Origin: Bacteroidota bacterium
GTDB taxonomy: Bacteria > Bacteroidota > Bacteroidia > Cytophagales > Cyclobacteriaceae
Direction: 5' to 3'
Length of the DNA stretch: 16,506 bases
NCBI GenBank assembly: GCA_023393375.1
Contig: JAEWLI010000008.1
Location: 1 to 16,506 of the forward strand
Shown: positions 6,994-15,856 of the stretch, in pieces
Numbering within the stretch: position 1 is the first letter of the stretch
Layout of the letters: each line of letters begins with the position of its first letter
Made by a program: the position numbers and the translations under genes
Notes under the pieces: model-generated
Database searches by the model: none
What the model was told of the DNA's origin: nothing
Seen by the model: only the letters and a program-made list of their open reading frames with translations

Positions 6994-7076
6994 GTTTAAG
7001 ATTTAAAATTATGACATTTTTACTTCAAATGAAGCAGATTTGATCTATTATTATAAAATCCTGTAATCCTGTGGGG

Positions 7077-8369
7077 TTATCTTAACTGCTGCATGCGGTG
7101 GGCATCCAGCTTGATAAGAATAAATAACAGTATGGTAAATGCCCATAAGGAAGAGCCTCCGTAACTAAAAAAAGGTAAAGGAATCCCCACAATAGGAAAC
7201 ATGCCAATGGTCATCCCTACATTAACCGCAAAGTGGAAGAAGATAATAGATGCTACGGCATAACCATATATTCTAACAAATCGCGACTTTTGTCGCTCGG
7301 CAATATCAACAATCCGAAACAGCAACAGAATAAACAGTCCAATCACGATCAGACTTCCTATCCAGCCATGTTCTTCCCCAATGGTACAAAATATAAAGTC
7401 AGTACTTTGTTCAGGTACAAAGTTCAGTTTTGTTTGAGTCCCTTGTAAAAATCCCTTTCCCCAGGTGCCTCCTGACCCGATGGTAATTTTGGATTGAATG
7501 ATATGGTATCCTACACCCTGTGGATCAATGCTGGGATCAATTAACGACTTGATCCTGGCCTGTTGGTGAGGTTTAAAAATTTCATTGACGATTTTATCAA
7601 CTGAAAAGATAAAACCAATAGTTAGCATTGCACCAATAGCCACTATCAATACTCTCATCAATACTTTTTTGCCTGAGCTTACTGTTATGGCAATTATAAC
7701 AATGGCCAAAATAAACACGCTGACATACAAGGCAAGCGGTTTGATGAACAGGCTCAGTACAAAAATCACCCCTGCATATAACCCAATTAAAATGATCGAT
7801 GGCGACAGTCCTTCCCGGTACAAAACAATAGCAAATGATACAAAAACCATCGTAGTTCCTGCATCGGGTTGTAGCATGATAAGGCTCATGGGCACAACAA
7901 TAAATGCAGCTACAGTGGCCAGATCTTTTATTCTGGTCAGTTTGAGGGGATTATCAGCCATATATTTAGCTACAGCCAGAGCAGTTGCAAATTTGGCAAA
8001 CTCTGAAGGTTGTATGCCAAATCCACCTAATTGAAACCATGATTTCGAACCTGAAATTTCCTTGCCAAATATCAGCACCAATACCAATAAAAGAATAACT
8101 AATCCATATATAATATATGATAATGATTCATAGGTTTTGAAATCAAGGGTCATTATAACAATGATAATGAGAACTGTAAGCCCGATCCAGATCAACTGTC
8201 TTCCGGAATTTAACTCGGTAGAAAAGATACTCGAATGTAGATCATTGTCGTAAACAGCAGCTGCGATATTCATCCATCCGAATATCACCAGCACAAAAAA
8301 GATGAGAATGGTAAGCCAATCTACCTTATTAATAATCCTGTCTTGCCTACGCAATTCTATATTTCTCAT
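7077..8369 (-). CDS. rodA: RodA, SEDS peptidoglycan glycosyltransferase
   Basis: Polymerises lipid II into glycan strands during cell elongation, as partner of the PBP2 transpeptidase. The 430-residue multi-pass membrane protein is longer than E. coli RodA (about 370), as is common in this phylum. SEDS motifs are GSKSWFQLGGFGIQPSEFAK (107-126), LQPDAGT (166-172), GWGKGF-like GTWGKGFLQGTQT (301-313), VPEQSTDFIF (318-327) with D324 at the position of the invariant catalytic-cavity aspartate, GEEHGW (331-336), and the C-terminal GIPLPFFSYGGSS (395-407). The N-terminus is cytoplasmic and basic. The start ATG at 8369 lies four bases after the mrdA stop, so the two are translated from one message. 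It is the last gene of the mre cluster; no strong terminator hairpin is visible after it before the next gene. Confidence 0.96.
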   Translation of the reverse strand: MRNIELRRQDRIINKVDWLTILIFFVLVIFGWMNIAAAVYDNDLHSSIFSTELNSGRQLIWIGLTVLIIIVIMTLDFKTYESLSYIIYGLVILLLVLVLIFGKEISGSKSWFQLGGFGIQPSEFAKFATALAVAKYMADNPLKLTRIKDLATVAAFIVVPMSLIMLQPDAGTTMVFVSFAIVLYREGLSPSIILIGLYAGVIFVLSLFIKPLALYVSVFILAIVIIAITVSSGKKVLMRVLIVAIGAMLTIGFIFSVDKIVNEIFKPHQQARIKSLIDPSIDPQGVGYHIIQSKITIGSGGTWGKGFLQGTQTKLNFVPEQSTDFIFCTIGEEHGWIGSLIVIGLFILLLFRIVDIAERQKSRFVRIYGYAVASIIFFHFAVNVGMTIGMFPIVGIPLPFFSYGGSSLWAFTILLFILIKLDAHRMQQLR

Positions 8370-8373
8370 ACCT

Positions 8374-10176
8374 TTATTTAAATTGCCCCCTCAGCACGTA
8401 TTCTTCAATATTTGGTCGTTCTGTTTTACCCAAAAGATATTTTTCAATAGCCAAGCTGGCAATAGCTGCCGCCGCTCTTGCTCCCTGCCCAGCATTTTCT
8501 ACATAAGCAGCTATGGCTATCTGAGGATTGTCTTTAGGTGCAAATGCTATAAAACCGGAATGGTCTTCACCATGAGGGTTTTCTACAGTGCTTGTTTTAC
8601 CACAAACCTCTATATTTTTAAGTTTTGCCCTGTATTGTCCGGTACCCGCTTGAATTACAGCTTCCATACCATCAATCACTGACTGATAATGTTCAGAATC
8701 AATGGGTACTACATGTTTGTCACGATATTTTTCTGCCGCCAAGCCATCTTCACCAATTGATTTGATGATATGAGGGGTATAATAGTAGCCTCTGTTGGCA
8801 ATAATGGCGGTAAGGTTTGCCATTTGGATGGGAGTGATCAATAATTCACCTTGTCCGATACTCAATGAATAAATGGTAGAAAATTTCCACCGATCCCGGC
8901 CATAAACTCGGTCGTAATAAGAAGGAGTTGGGATGAGGCCTCCTGTTGAATTCGGAATATCGATAGCCAATGGTGCCCCTAAACCAAATGATATAAGGTA
9001 GTCACGCCATTTCTCATATCCGATCCGGGTGTCAACAAACGTATTCTTAGAAAATTCCTGATTCAGTACCCGTTTAAATACTTTATAATAATAATTGTTA
9101 GAAGAGTGCTGAATGCTTTTAATAACATCATAATAACCGGGAGGAGCGTGATCACCAATTAACCCGCCTTCACATAGAATTCTTTCATCAGCTTTGATTA
9201 CACCTTCCTGCAAGGCAATTAATGCCTGAACACTTTTGAACATCGAACCTGGGGCATACATGGCCATAAGTGGTCGGGTGAATAATGGTGATAACGAATC
9301 ACGTTGTAGTTTACCAAAATTCCTGCTGAAATCACGGCCTGCGAGTAAATTAGGGTCATATCCAGGTGCTGTAACTAAAGCCAATATTTCACCAGTTTTG
9401 GGTTCGATAGCCACTACACCACCTGTTTTTCCTTCAAGTAATTTTTCAAGATAATTTTGAAGGTCAATATCTATTGTGGAAATCAAGTTTTTACCGGGAA
9501 TTGATATGGTATCATATTGTCCGTTTTTATATGATCCTTTTTCAACACCAAACCTGTTTACCATCACATGTTTGACACCTCTTTTACCTCTCAGGTCTTT
9601 TTCGTAGGTATATTCGATCCCACTTTTTCCAATATAATCACCCATTCGATAATACTTCTCCTGGTCTTTTTTCATTTCCGGATTACTGATCTCGGCAATA
9701 TAGCCCAGTACATTGGCCATAGTTTTATATGGATAGGAGCGAATGGTTCGGGGGGTAATGGTAAATCCCCTGTAATCGATCAAATGATCCTGAATTTGAG
9801 CTAAGTGTTCGATAGGTATTTGTTTCAAGAAAATAGAAGGCTTAAACCTGCTGTAATTACGGGCGGTATCAAGTTTTACTTTCAACTCTTCCGGTGTAAT
9901 TTCTAAAAGCCTGCAAAATTTGGCAGTGTCAGGAATATAAACATCCTTAGGTACTACCTGAATATCAAATACAGGTTTGTTATACACAATTAATTTGCCA
10001 TTTCTGTCATATATTAATCCTCTATAGGGGTATTCAACGAATCTTTTAACAGAATACCTTTCTGCTGCTGTAGCATAGTTATCATCCAAGACCTGTATAA
10101 TAAATAGCTTAGACAGGTATACCACACCAATAAGCAAGAAAAATGTTTTTACAAAAAATCTCCTGTTATCGTTCAT
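8374..10176 (-). CDS. mrdA: PBP2, elongation-specific penicillin-binding protein (transpeptidase)
   Basis: Cross-links peptidoglycan during elongation in complex with RodA and MreC. The 600-residue class B PBP has a single N-terminal membrane anchor (about 9-29), a pedestal domain starting VKRFVEYPYRGLIYDRNG, and the transpeptidase domain from about 230. Active-site motifs are SMFK (311-314; nucleophile S311, K314), SSN (358-360), and the third box at 527-530, which reads KTST instead of the usual KTGT: the codon is AGC where glycine would be expected. The following ENPHGEDHSGFIAFAP is the normal family continuation, so the change is not a frameshift. It overlaps the mreD stop by four bases (10173-10176) and is four bases upstream of rodA. 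Everything else about length and order is standard. Confidence 0.96.
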   Translation of the reverse strand: MNDNRRFFVKTFFLLIGVVYLSKLFIIQVLDDNYATAAERYSVKRFVEYPYRGLIYDRNGKLIVYNKPVFDIQVVPKDVYIPDTAKFCRLLEITPEELKVKLDTARNYSRFKPSIFLKQIPIEHLAQIQDHLIDYRGFTITPRTIRSYPYKTMANVLGYIAEISNPEMKKDQEKYYRMGDYIGKSGIEYTYEKDLRGKRGVKHVMVNRFGVEKGSYKNGQYDTISIPGKNLISTIDIDLQNYLEKLLEGKTGGVVAIEPKTGEILALVTAPGYDPNLLAGRDFSRNFGKLQRDSLSPLFTRPLMAMYAPGSMFKSVQALIALQEGVIKADERILCEGGLIGDHAPPGYYDVIKSIQHSSNNYYYKVFKRVLNQEFSKNTFVDTRIGYEKWRDYLISFGLGAPLAIDIPNSTGGLIPTPSYYDRVYGRDRWKFSTIYSLSIGQGELLITPIQMANLTAIIANRGYYYTPHIIKSIGEDGLAAEKYRDKHVVPIDSEHYQSVIDGMEAVIQAGTGQYRAKLKNIEVCGKTSTVENPHGEDHSGFIAFAPKDNPQIAIAAYVENAGQGARAAAAIASLAIEKYLLGKTERPNIEEYVLRGQFK

Positions 10177-10691
10177 ATGGTTCGTCTTTTAGGATAAAAC
10201 AAATATTGAAATATGATGATCAGCAATGCTGAAAACATAGTACTAAATATGACAGTCAATAAGACGTATAAAAACATATGAAAACCACCTGCATCAAGAT
10301 ACAATAATGTGAAATGATGAATAAATATCAGGGGTAGTGTATACGTTAAAAAGGACTCAAATCCCAGGTTTCGTAAACTGGGATTAAACATATTATCTTC
10401 ACTTTCTCTAGACGCTATCATGTCGAGCCAATAAGGCCTTATGTACATCAATAACACTGATGCAGCTGCATTAATTCCTATACTATCATAAAAAACATCA
10501 ACCATTAATCCTGTAAAAAAACCTAGTAATAATAGATTGATTTTACCTGTATCAAGAGGCAAAAGCAACAGGAATCCCACATATACATAACAGAACGCCA
10601 TGTCGAACAAAACAAAGTTCTTCACAATCAATACCTGTAAGATCACATACACCAGGAAGTTTAATATTTGTGATAATAATCTATTATTCAT
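10173..10691 (-). CDS. mreD: MreD, rod-shape determining membrane protein
   Basis: Small integral membrane protein of the elongasome, which binds MreC and links the MreB cytoskeleton to peptidoglycan synthases. The 172-residue protein is almost wholly hydrophobic with five or six membrane segments. The most recognisable piece is GLMVDVFYDSIGINAAA (61-77), where the D65/G-I-N-A pattern is typical of MreD. MreD sequences diverge widely, so the name rests as much on position, between mreC and mrdA, as on sequence. Its start lies inside mreC (8-base overlap, 10684-10691) and its stop overlaps the mrdA start by four bases, pointing to translational coupling on both sides. It ends in a basic tail FYPKRRTI. 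Confidence 0.9.
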   Translation of the reverse strand: MNNRLLSQILNFLVYVILQVLIVKNFVLFDMAFCYVYVGFLLLLPLDTGKINLLLLGFFTGLMVDVFYDSIGINAAASVLLMYIRPYWLDMIASRESEDNMFNPSLRNLGFESFLTYTLPLIFIHHFTLLYLDAGGFHMFLYVLLTVIFSTMFSALLIIIFQYLFYPKRRTI

Positions 10692-11535
10692 CTGATTCCG
10701 GGATTGATGAGGATTTTAATGAATCCAATTCTTGTTGATAATAATTCTTTACGATATAGACATGTGATAAAGAACTGAAATCTAAAGCCAGATCAATATC
10801 CAGGTCATAGAAATTGGAATTGGGCATCAGGTTTTTCTCCTTAACCGTTCCGATTAAAATCTCTGGCGGAAATACGGTATTATATCCGGAAGTGGTCACG
10901 GTATCACCAATTTTTACATCTATATGACGTGGAATATACATCAGAGTGGCAGTTTTTGGATCAGCCCCTGTCCATTTTACTGTACCAAAAGTACCGGAAC
11001 TTGTCAATACGCTGGAAACCCCCATCCCTGTATGCAATAACGATTCCACAGTTGCAAAATTTTTCGATACTGATTTCACCCTTCCTACCACACCAACACC
11101 ACTTATAATTCCCATGCCCTTAGTCACGCCATCTTTAGATCCTTTATTGATAGTCAAATGATTTTTAAACATTCTGGTAGAATTACTAATTACCCTGGCT
11201 GGGTAAATATCATACTGATCAATTACGTTACTATCTTTAAAATGAGTGGTATCAATTGCCACCGAATCCATTTCAAATGCATGCCTCCTAAGCAATTCCT
11301 CTCTTAAAATAGCATTTTCCAGTACCAAGTGTTGATTTACGCTTTTTAAATTGAAGTATCCAAGTATATTGCTTCTGGTTTCAAGTAACCGGCCTGCAAT
11401 ATCATTGGAAGTATTGAAAAACGAAGCACTTTGGTAAGGATTGTACCTGACAACCAACCAAAGGCACATGATTTCCAACAAAGTAAATAATAAGAATGTC
11501 CTGTAGGTATATATTAGGAGAAATAATCTTTGCAT
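10684..11535 (-). CDS. mreC: MreC, rod-shape determining protein
   Basis: Bitopic scaffold that activates PBP2/RodA and connects to MreB through MreD. The 283-residue protein has a short cytoplasmic N-terminus, one membrane helix (about 13-30), a helical coiled-coil segment (about 60-87, rich in Leu/Glu, e.g. VLENAILREELLRRH), and the periplasmic beta-barrel domain (about 110-265). Within the latter, the conserved pieces are INKGSKDGVTKGMGIISGVGVVG-type sequence (129-151), HTGMGVSSVL (168-177), FGTVKW (183-188), IKIGDTV-like VKIGDTVTTSG (207-217), FPPEILIGTV (222-231). The tail after 265 is short and polar. Start ATG at 11535 sits five bases after the mreB stop. A 283-residue length is normal for the phylum. 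Confidence 0.95.
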   Translation of the reverse strand: MQRLFLLIYTYRTFLLFTLLEIMCLWLVVRYNPYQSASFFNTSNDIAGRLLETRSNILGYFNLKSVNQHLVLENAILREELLRRHAFEMDSVAIDTTHFKDSNVIDQYDIYPARVISNSTRMFKNHLTINKGSKDGVTKGMGIISGVGVVGRVKSVSKNFATVESLLHTGMGVSSVLTSSGTFGTVKWTGADPKTATLMYIPRHIDVKIGDTVTTSGYNTVFPPEILIGTVKEKNLMPNSNFYDLDIDLALDFSSLSHVYIVKNYYQQELDSLKSSSIPESDE

Positions 11536-11540
11536 TTACC

Positions 11541-12569
11541 TTAGGTCATCAGTACGGATTTAAAATCATTTAAATGTTTTAAAGCTATCCCGGTTCCTCT
11601 TACCACAGCTCTTAAGGGATCTTCCACCACGTGAATGGGCAGTTTTGTCTTCAATGCCAATCTTTTATCCAACCCTCTCAATAAAGCACCACCACCTGTA
11701 AGGTGGATGCCATTATCATAAATATCAGCTGACAGTTCAGGAGGGGATATCTCCAGTGCTTTTAACACCGCCTCTTCAATTTTTGATACAGATTTGTCTA
11801 TAGCAAATGCGATCTCCGAATACGAAATTTTGATGACTTTAGGAATTCCGGTCATTAAATCCCGTCCTCTGATTTCATAATCTTCAGGTCCTTCATCCAG
11901 TTCGGTTATAGCAGATCCTACTTCAATCTTTACCTTTTCGGCAGAACGTTCGCCTATCAAAAGGTTGTGTTGACGACGCATATAATCCAGAATGTCTTTA
12001 TTAAATGAATCTCCTGCTACTCTGATAGATTGGTCACAAACAATACCGGATAACGCTATTACTGCTATTTCAGTAGTCCCACCTCCAATATCTACTACCA
12101 TAGACCCAATCGGCTGTTCAATATCGATACCAATTCCCAGTGCGGCTGCAATTGGTTCATGGATCATATATACTTCTTTGGCTCCTGCGTGTTCGGCAGA
12201 ATCACGTACAGCTCTTTTTTCCACCTCTGTAATTCCTGAAGGTATACAAATAACCATACGGTGGGAGCTTGGTAAGAACCTTCTGTTATTGGCATTGATC
12301 ATCTTGATCAAACCTCTAATCATATGTTCTGCGGCATGAAAATCGGCTATCACACCATCTTTTAAAGGACGGATGGTTTTAATATTTTCATGAGTTTTCT
12401 CATGCATTTGCATGGCTTCCTTGCCAATTGCCAACACCCGGTTGGTATTTTTATCTATGGCAATAATAGATGGCTCGTCAACCACAATTTTATCTTTGTG
12501 AATAATAAGCGTATTGGCTGTGCCAAGATCTATAGCGATATCGCTAGAAAAGTAATCGAATATACCCAT
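11541..12569 (-). CDS. mreB: MreB, actin-like cytoskeletal protein
   Basis: Forms membrane-associated filaments that direct the elongation machinery round the cell. The 342-residue protein has all actin-fold nucleotide motifs: phosphate-1 DLGTAN (14-19), connect-1 EPIAAALG (138-145), phosphate-2 DIGGGTTE (160-167) and adenosine motif TGGGALLRG (291-299). The N-terminus MGIFDYFSSD is the hydrophobic segment used by MreB to touch the membrane, which supports ATG 12569. It leads the block mreB-mreC-mreD-mrdA-rodA, with mreC five bases downstream. A gap of 117 bases separates it from the purH stop, so it could be read both from the pur transcript and from its own promoter. I could not identify that promoter with confidence. 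Confidence 0.98.
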   Translation of the reverse strand: MGIFDYFSSDIAIDLGTANTLIIHKDKIVVDEPSIIAIDKNTNRVLAIGKEAMQMHEKTHENIKTIRPLKDGVIADFHAAEHMIRGLIKMINANNRRFLPSSHRMVICIPSGITEVEKRAVRDSAEHAGAKEVYMIHEPIAAALGIGIDIEQPIGSMVVDIGGGTTEIAVIALSGIVCDQSIRVAGDSFNKDILDYMRRQHNLLIGERSAEKVKIEVGSAITELDEGPEDYEIRGRDLMTGIPKVIKISYSEIAFAIDKSVSKIEEAVLKALEISPPELSADIYDNGIHLTGGGALLRGLDKRLALKTKLPIHVVEDPLRAVVRGTGIALKHLNDFKSVLMT

Positions 12570-12686
12570 TGGTTAATCTACAGTTAATAAATCTATTTAG
12601 CTGATTGATAATGATTTAGAGTGCGAAAATTACAAATAGTTTTAATATAAATAGTCTCTAAGTAATATTTTTTAACAGATTGATTA

Positions 12687-14213
12687 TTAATGCTTAAAAT
12701 GGCGAAAACCGGTAAAAACCATAGCCATATCATGCATATTACAATAGTCAATCGAATCCTGATCCTTGATAGAACCACCCGGCTGTATAACGGCTTTTAT
12801 CCCTGCTTTATTTGCTATTTCCACACAATCGGGGAACGGGAAAAAAGCATCAGATGCCATTACTGCGCCATCCAAAGATAATTTAAATGCATTAGCTTTC
12901 TCAATCGCTTGTCTGAGGGCATCTACCCGTGATGTTTGACCCACACCACTTGAGATCAACTGACCATCTTTAGCCAAAATAATGGTATTTGACTTGGTAT
13001 GTTTACATATTTTACTGGCAAAAATCATTGCCCTGTTCTCTTCTTCCGATGAAGTTTTGTTGGTTACTACCTTCATATCAGTTGGTGAGTCGGTTTTTAA
13101 ATCACGGTCTTGTTCCAAAACACCATTCAAAATTGACTTAAAAGAAGTTACAGAACTGAGATCTTCTTTCTGATGTAATATAATCCGATTTTTTTTGACC
13201 TTCAAAATATTTAAAGCCTCGGCATCATAATCAGGGGCAATGAGTACTTCAAAAAACAGCTTTGTAATCTCTTCTGCGGCCGATTTGTCAATCTTCCTAT
13301 TGGAGATCAACACACCACCGAAAGCAGAAATCGGATCAGCTTCAAAAGCTTTAAGGTATGCATCTTTTACATTTTTGCCTGTAGCGGCTCCACATGCATT
13401 GGTGTGTTTTAATATGGCAAAGGCAGTTTCTTCAGAAAATTCTTCTATTAACATCACTGCTGCATCTATATCTACCAGGTTATTATAAGATAATTCTTTG
13501 CCATTAAGTTGTTCGAACATTTTTTCCAAATCACCATGAAATACCCCACGTTGATGTGGATTTTCACCATATCTAAGCGTTTTGCTAGACCGGATACTAT
13601 TTTTGAAATTGACTATTTCTTTAGACCTATTGAAATAGTTAAATATTGCCGTATCATAATGGGAAGAAATATCAAATGCATATGTGGCGAATTTTTTCCT
13701 GTCTTCAAGTTCGGTAATGCCCTTTTTGTTTTCCAATAATTGTTGAAATTCCCCATAATATTCCATAGAAGGCACTATCAATACATCTTTAAAGTTTTTA
13801 GCTGTTGCCCTGATCAGCGAGATGCCTCCAATATCAATTTTTTCAATAATATCTTCTTCAGAGGCTCCGGAACTTACTGTTTGTTCGAATGGATACAGGT
13901 CAACAATTACCAGGTCGATCAATGGAATTTCATATTGATCCACTTGTTTCTGATCTTCCGGGTGTTCGCGACGGGCAAGAATTCCCCCCATCACTTTGGG
14001 ATGAAGCGTTTTTACCCGACCTCCCAGTATTGAAGGATATGAAGTAAGATCTTCTACAGGAGTAACCTCTATACCCAGTTTTTGGATATAATCATAAGTA
14101 CCTCCGGTAGAATAAATACTTATGCCATTGGATTTTAACAGGTTTAAGATGGGTTCAAGATTGTTTTTGTGATAGACTGAAATTAATGCACTTTGAATTT
14201 TTTTTTTGCCCAT
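12687..14213 (-). CDS. purH: PurH, bifunctional AICAR transformylase / IMP cyclohydrolase
   Basis: Performs the last two steps of IMP synthesis: formyl transfer from 10-formyl-tetrahydrofolate to AICAR and ring closure of FAICAR. The 508-residue length is standard. The N-terminal cyclohydrolase domain (about 1-200) shows STGGTYDYIQ (35-44), GGRVKTLHPKVMGGIL (64-79, with K68 and the TLHP signature) and IDIGGISLIRATAKN (126-140). The transformylase domain shows LRYGENPHQ (213-221), KHTNACGAATG (269-279, with the catalytic K269/H270 pair) and AFGGVL (297-302); the end reads SDAFFPFPD then IQPGGSI. Codons 3-6 contain a run of ten A bases. It follows purN by 43 bases and precedes mreB by 117, an order I associate with Bacteroidota chromosomes. 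Confidence 0.98.
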   Translation of the reverse strand: MGKKKIQSALISVYHKNNLEPILNLLKSNGISIYSTGGTYDYIQKLGIEVTPVEDLTSYPSILGGRVKTLHPKVMGGILARREHPEDQKQVDQYEIPLIDLVIVDLYPFEQTVSSGASEEDIIEKIDIGGISLIRATAKNFKDVLIVPSMEYYGEFQQLLENKKGITELEDRKKFATYAFDISSHYDTAIFNYFNRSKEIVNFKNSIRSSKTLRYGENPHQRGVFHGDLEKMFEQLNGKELSYNNLVDIDAAVMLIEEFSEETAFAILKHTNACGAATGKNVKDAYLKAFEADPISAFGGVLISNRKIDKSAAEEITKLFFEVLIAPDYDAEALNILKVKKNRIILHQKEDLSSVTSFKSILNGVLEQDRDLKTDSPTDMKVVTNKTSSEEENRAMIFASKICKHTKSNTIILAKDGQLISSGVGQTSRVDALRQAIEKANAFKLSLDGAVMASDAFFPFPDCVEIANKAGIKAVIQPGGSIKDQDSIDYCNMHDMAMVFTGFRHFKH

Positions 14214-14256
14214 GAGGAATTTATGTTTTTTAGAAAAATGGAATTACAAAACTAAA

Positions 14257-14838
14257 TTATTTTTCATTTTCAATAATGATCTCTTCTATTACTTTCGGAA
14301 AATATTTATATTCCAGTTCGTGAATTTTTAAAGCCAGGGTTTCCGGAGTCTCTGTTTCCATTACCTCGCACTTATACTGTTTGATAATTTTCCCTTCATC
14401 ATAATTTTCATTTACAAAATGGATCGTGATTCCGCTTTCTTTCTCTCTTGCTAGAATCACTGCTTGATGTACCTTATCACCAAACATCCCTTTGCCACCA
14501 AAATTGGGCAATAATGCAGGATGAATATTGATTATCCTGTTAGGATAATCATGAAGTATATAATCGGGGATTAACCAAAGGAATCCGGCAAGAACTATAT
14601 AATCGATCTGTTGAACTTTTAGCAATACTTGCACCCTGGCGGTATGATAAAACTCATTTCGATTAAATATGCAGAAAGGTATGTTTAACGATTTTGCCCT
14701 TTCAATCACAAAGGCATTTTTATTATTTGTAAAAAAAGAAACAACCTTAATCTGAGGATGATCTTCAAAATAGGTGGCTATATTTTCTGCATTAGAGCCA
14801 TTACCTGAAGCAAAAATAGCAATTCGATGTTTTTTCAA
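14257..14838 (-). CDS. purN: PurN, phosphoribosylglycinamide formyltransferase (TTG start)
   Basis: Transfers a formyl group from 10-formyl-tetrahydrofolate to GAR in purine synthesis. The 193-residue protein opens MKKHRIAIFASGNGSNAENI, where GNGSN (12-16) is the substrate phosphate loop. Catalytic residues correspond to E. coli N106/H108/D144: N104 and H106 in INIHPALLPNF (103-113), and D147 in NYDEGKII (145-152). GITIHFVNE (136-144) precedes it as in the family. The segment FGGKGMFG (113-120) is the phylum's usual form. The start codon is TTG (minus strand, 14836-14838), confirmed because no ATG or GTG lies in frame before a stop at 14863-14865 while the family begins at KKxRIAIFASG. CAGG sits four bases before it as a possible ribosome-binding site. 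It is 43 bases before purH on the same strand. Confidence 0.95.
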   Translation of the reverse strand: MKKHRIAIFASGNGSNAENIATYFEDHPQIKVVSFFTNNKNAFVIERAKSLNIPFCIFNRNEFYHTARVQVLLKVQQIDYIVLAGFLWLIPDYILHDYPNRIINIHPALLPNFGGKGMFGDKVHQAVILAREKESGITIHFVNENYDEGKIIKQYKCEVMETETPETLALKIHELEYKYFPKVIEEIIIENEK

Positions 14839-14901
14839 AACCTGTTTAAAATTTATAAATATCTATTACAATTGACAAGAATAACCATTTGACTGTCTAA
14901 A

Positions 14902-15762
14902 TCAAAAAAATACCATACTTAATATCCCTAACAACATCAAGAATTTACAGATAGTACTTAAACCCGCAAAATCTTTTTTTGTATCCGCTTTTAATAGTAA
15001 AATAATAAATATGATCATTGGTATTAAAAATAGATAGAAGAACAAATGGATGTCTGGGTTTTCTAATTGAAGGATAATAAAGAATAATCCTATGATAAAT
15101 CCTATACTCAGTATGAACAAAAACCATTTTGTTTTCCTAACACCCCACACCACTGGAAGGGTTCTCCGCCCAAAGTCGGCATCTCCCTGCAAATCTTCTA
15201 TATCTTTTATGATTTCCCTGATCAAAGTAAGTCCGAAAGCTAGTACAGCATACATCACCATGAGCAAGACATGCGACCGATAATGAACTACCAGGATAAG
15301 CAGACACATTGCCGTAAGCCATGCAACGATCACATTGCCCACCAATGGCTTTCTTTTTAGTTTACTGGAATACCACCATAATATGGTTGCAGATGCTGCA
15401 TTGATGAGAGAAATATAAGGATGAACAAAAAACCCAATAATTATACCTGAAAAATTAAAAAGTGTGTGAATGGCCATAGCTTTTCGCCTTTTCATTTCCC
15501 GGCCAATAATAACCCGTTGCGGCTTATTGACATAATCGATTTTGATATCAAAATAATCGTTGATAATATAGCCGGCAGCAGCGATCAAAACTGTGGAAAA
15601 GGATATTAGAAATAAGTTGTTGTCAAGCAAAAATGACTGCCAGTTTTCAGAACTTCCCAGTATAAATATGGCTGAAAAATACTGGGCAAATACAATGATC
15701 AACAGGTTGGGTATCCTGATCAGTCGAAAGAAGGTAACCACAGTTAATCCTGAACTAGCCAT
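14902..15762 (-). CDS. UbiA-family prenyltransferase, GGGP-synthase-like
   Basis: Integral membrane enzyme that transfers a polyprenyl chain to an aromatic or lipid acceptor. The 286-residue protein shows both metal-binding Asp motifs of the superfamily: NDYFDIKID (68-76, NDxxDxxxD) and DIEDLQGDAD (187-196). About eight or nine membrane segments are visible, starting at about 18. The neighbouring KPQRVIIGREMKRRKA and GRRTLPVVWG (198-207) are usual for this UbiA branch. In Bacteroidota this branch is commonly annotated as geranylgeranylglycerol-phosphate geranylgeranyltransferase; a menaquinone or other quinone role cannot be excluded from sequence. Start ATG 15762 follows the DUF2520 gene stop by 94 bases and the gene ends 63 bases before purN, so it may share a transcript with both. 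Confidence 0.88.
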   Translation of the reverse strand: MASSGLTVVTFFRLIRIPNLLIIVFAQYFSAIFILGSSENWQSFLLDNNLFLISFSTVLIAAAGYIINDYFDIKIDYVNKPQRVIIGREMKRRKAMAIHTLFNFSGIIIGFFVHPYISLINAASATILWWYSSKLKRKPLVGNVIVAWLTAMCLLILVVHYRSHVLLMVMYAVLAFGLTLIREIIKDIEDLQGDADFGRRTLPVVWGVRKTKWFLFILSIGFIIGLFFIILQLENPDIHLFFYLFLIPMIIFIILLLKADTKKDFAGLSTICKFLMLLGILSMVFF

Positions 15763-15856
15763 ATGATGCTTACAAGCCGCAAAGATAACAAATTACATCA
15801 AACATTTGCGGAGAAACCTATGGATTAACCTTCCTATAATTAATTCTCGTGCACCC

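Noticed and set aside
7585..8034. 149-codon plus-strand reading frame
   Set aside because: Antisense shadow of the rodA membrane segments; the low-complexity Thr/Ile-rich sequence is what complemented hydrophobic codons give.
14841..14878. Promoter for purN: TTG (14876-14878), 20 bases, TAAATTTT (14848-14855), minus strand
   Set aside because: Spacing fits the phylum consensus but it would start the message about three bases before the TTG codon, leaving out the CAGG site; AT-rich chance match is more likely.
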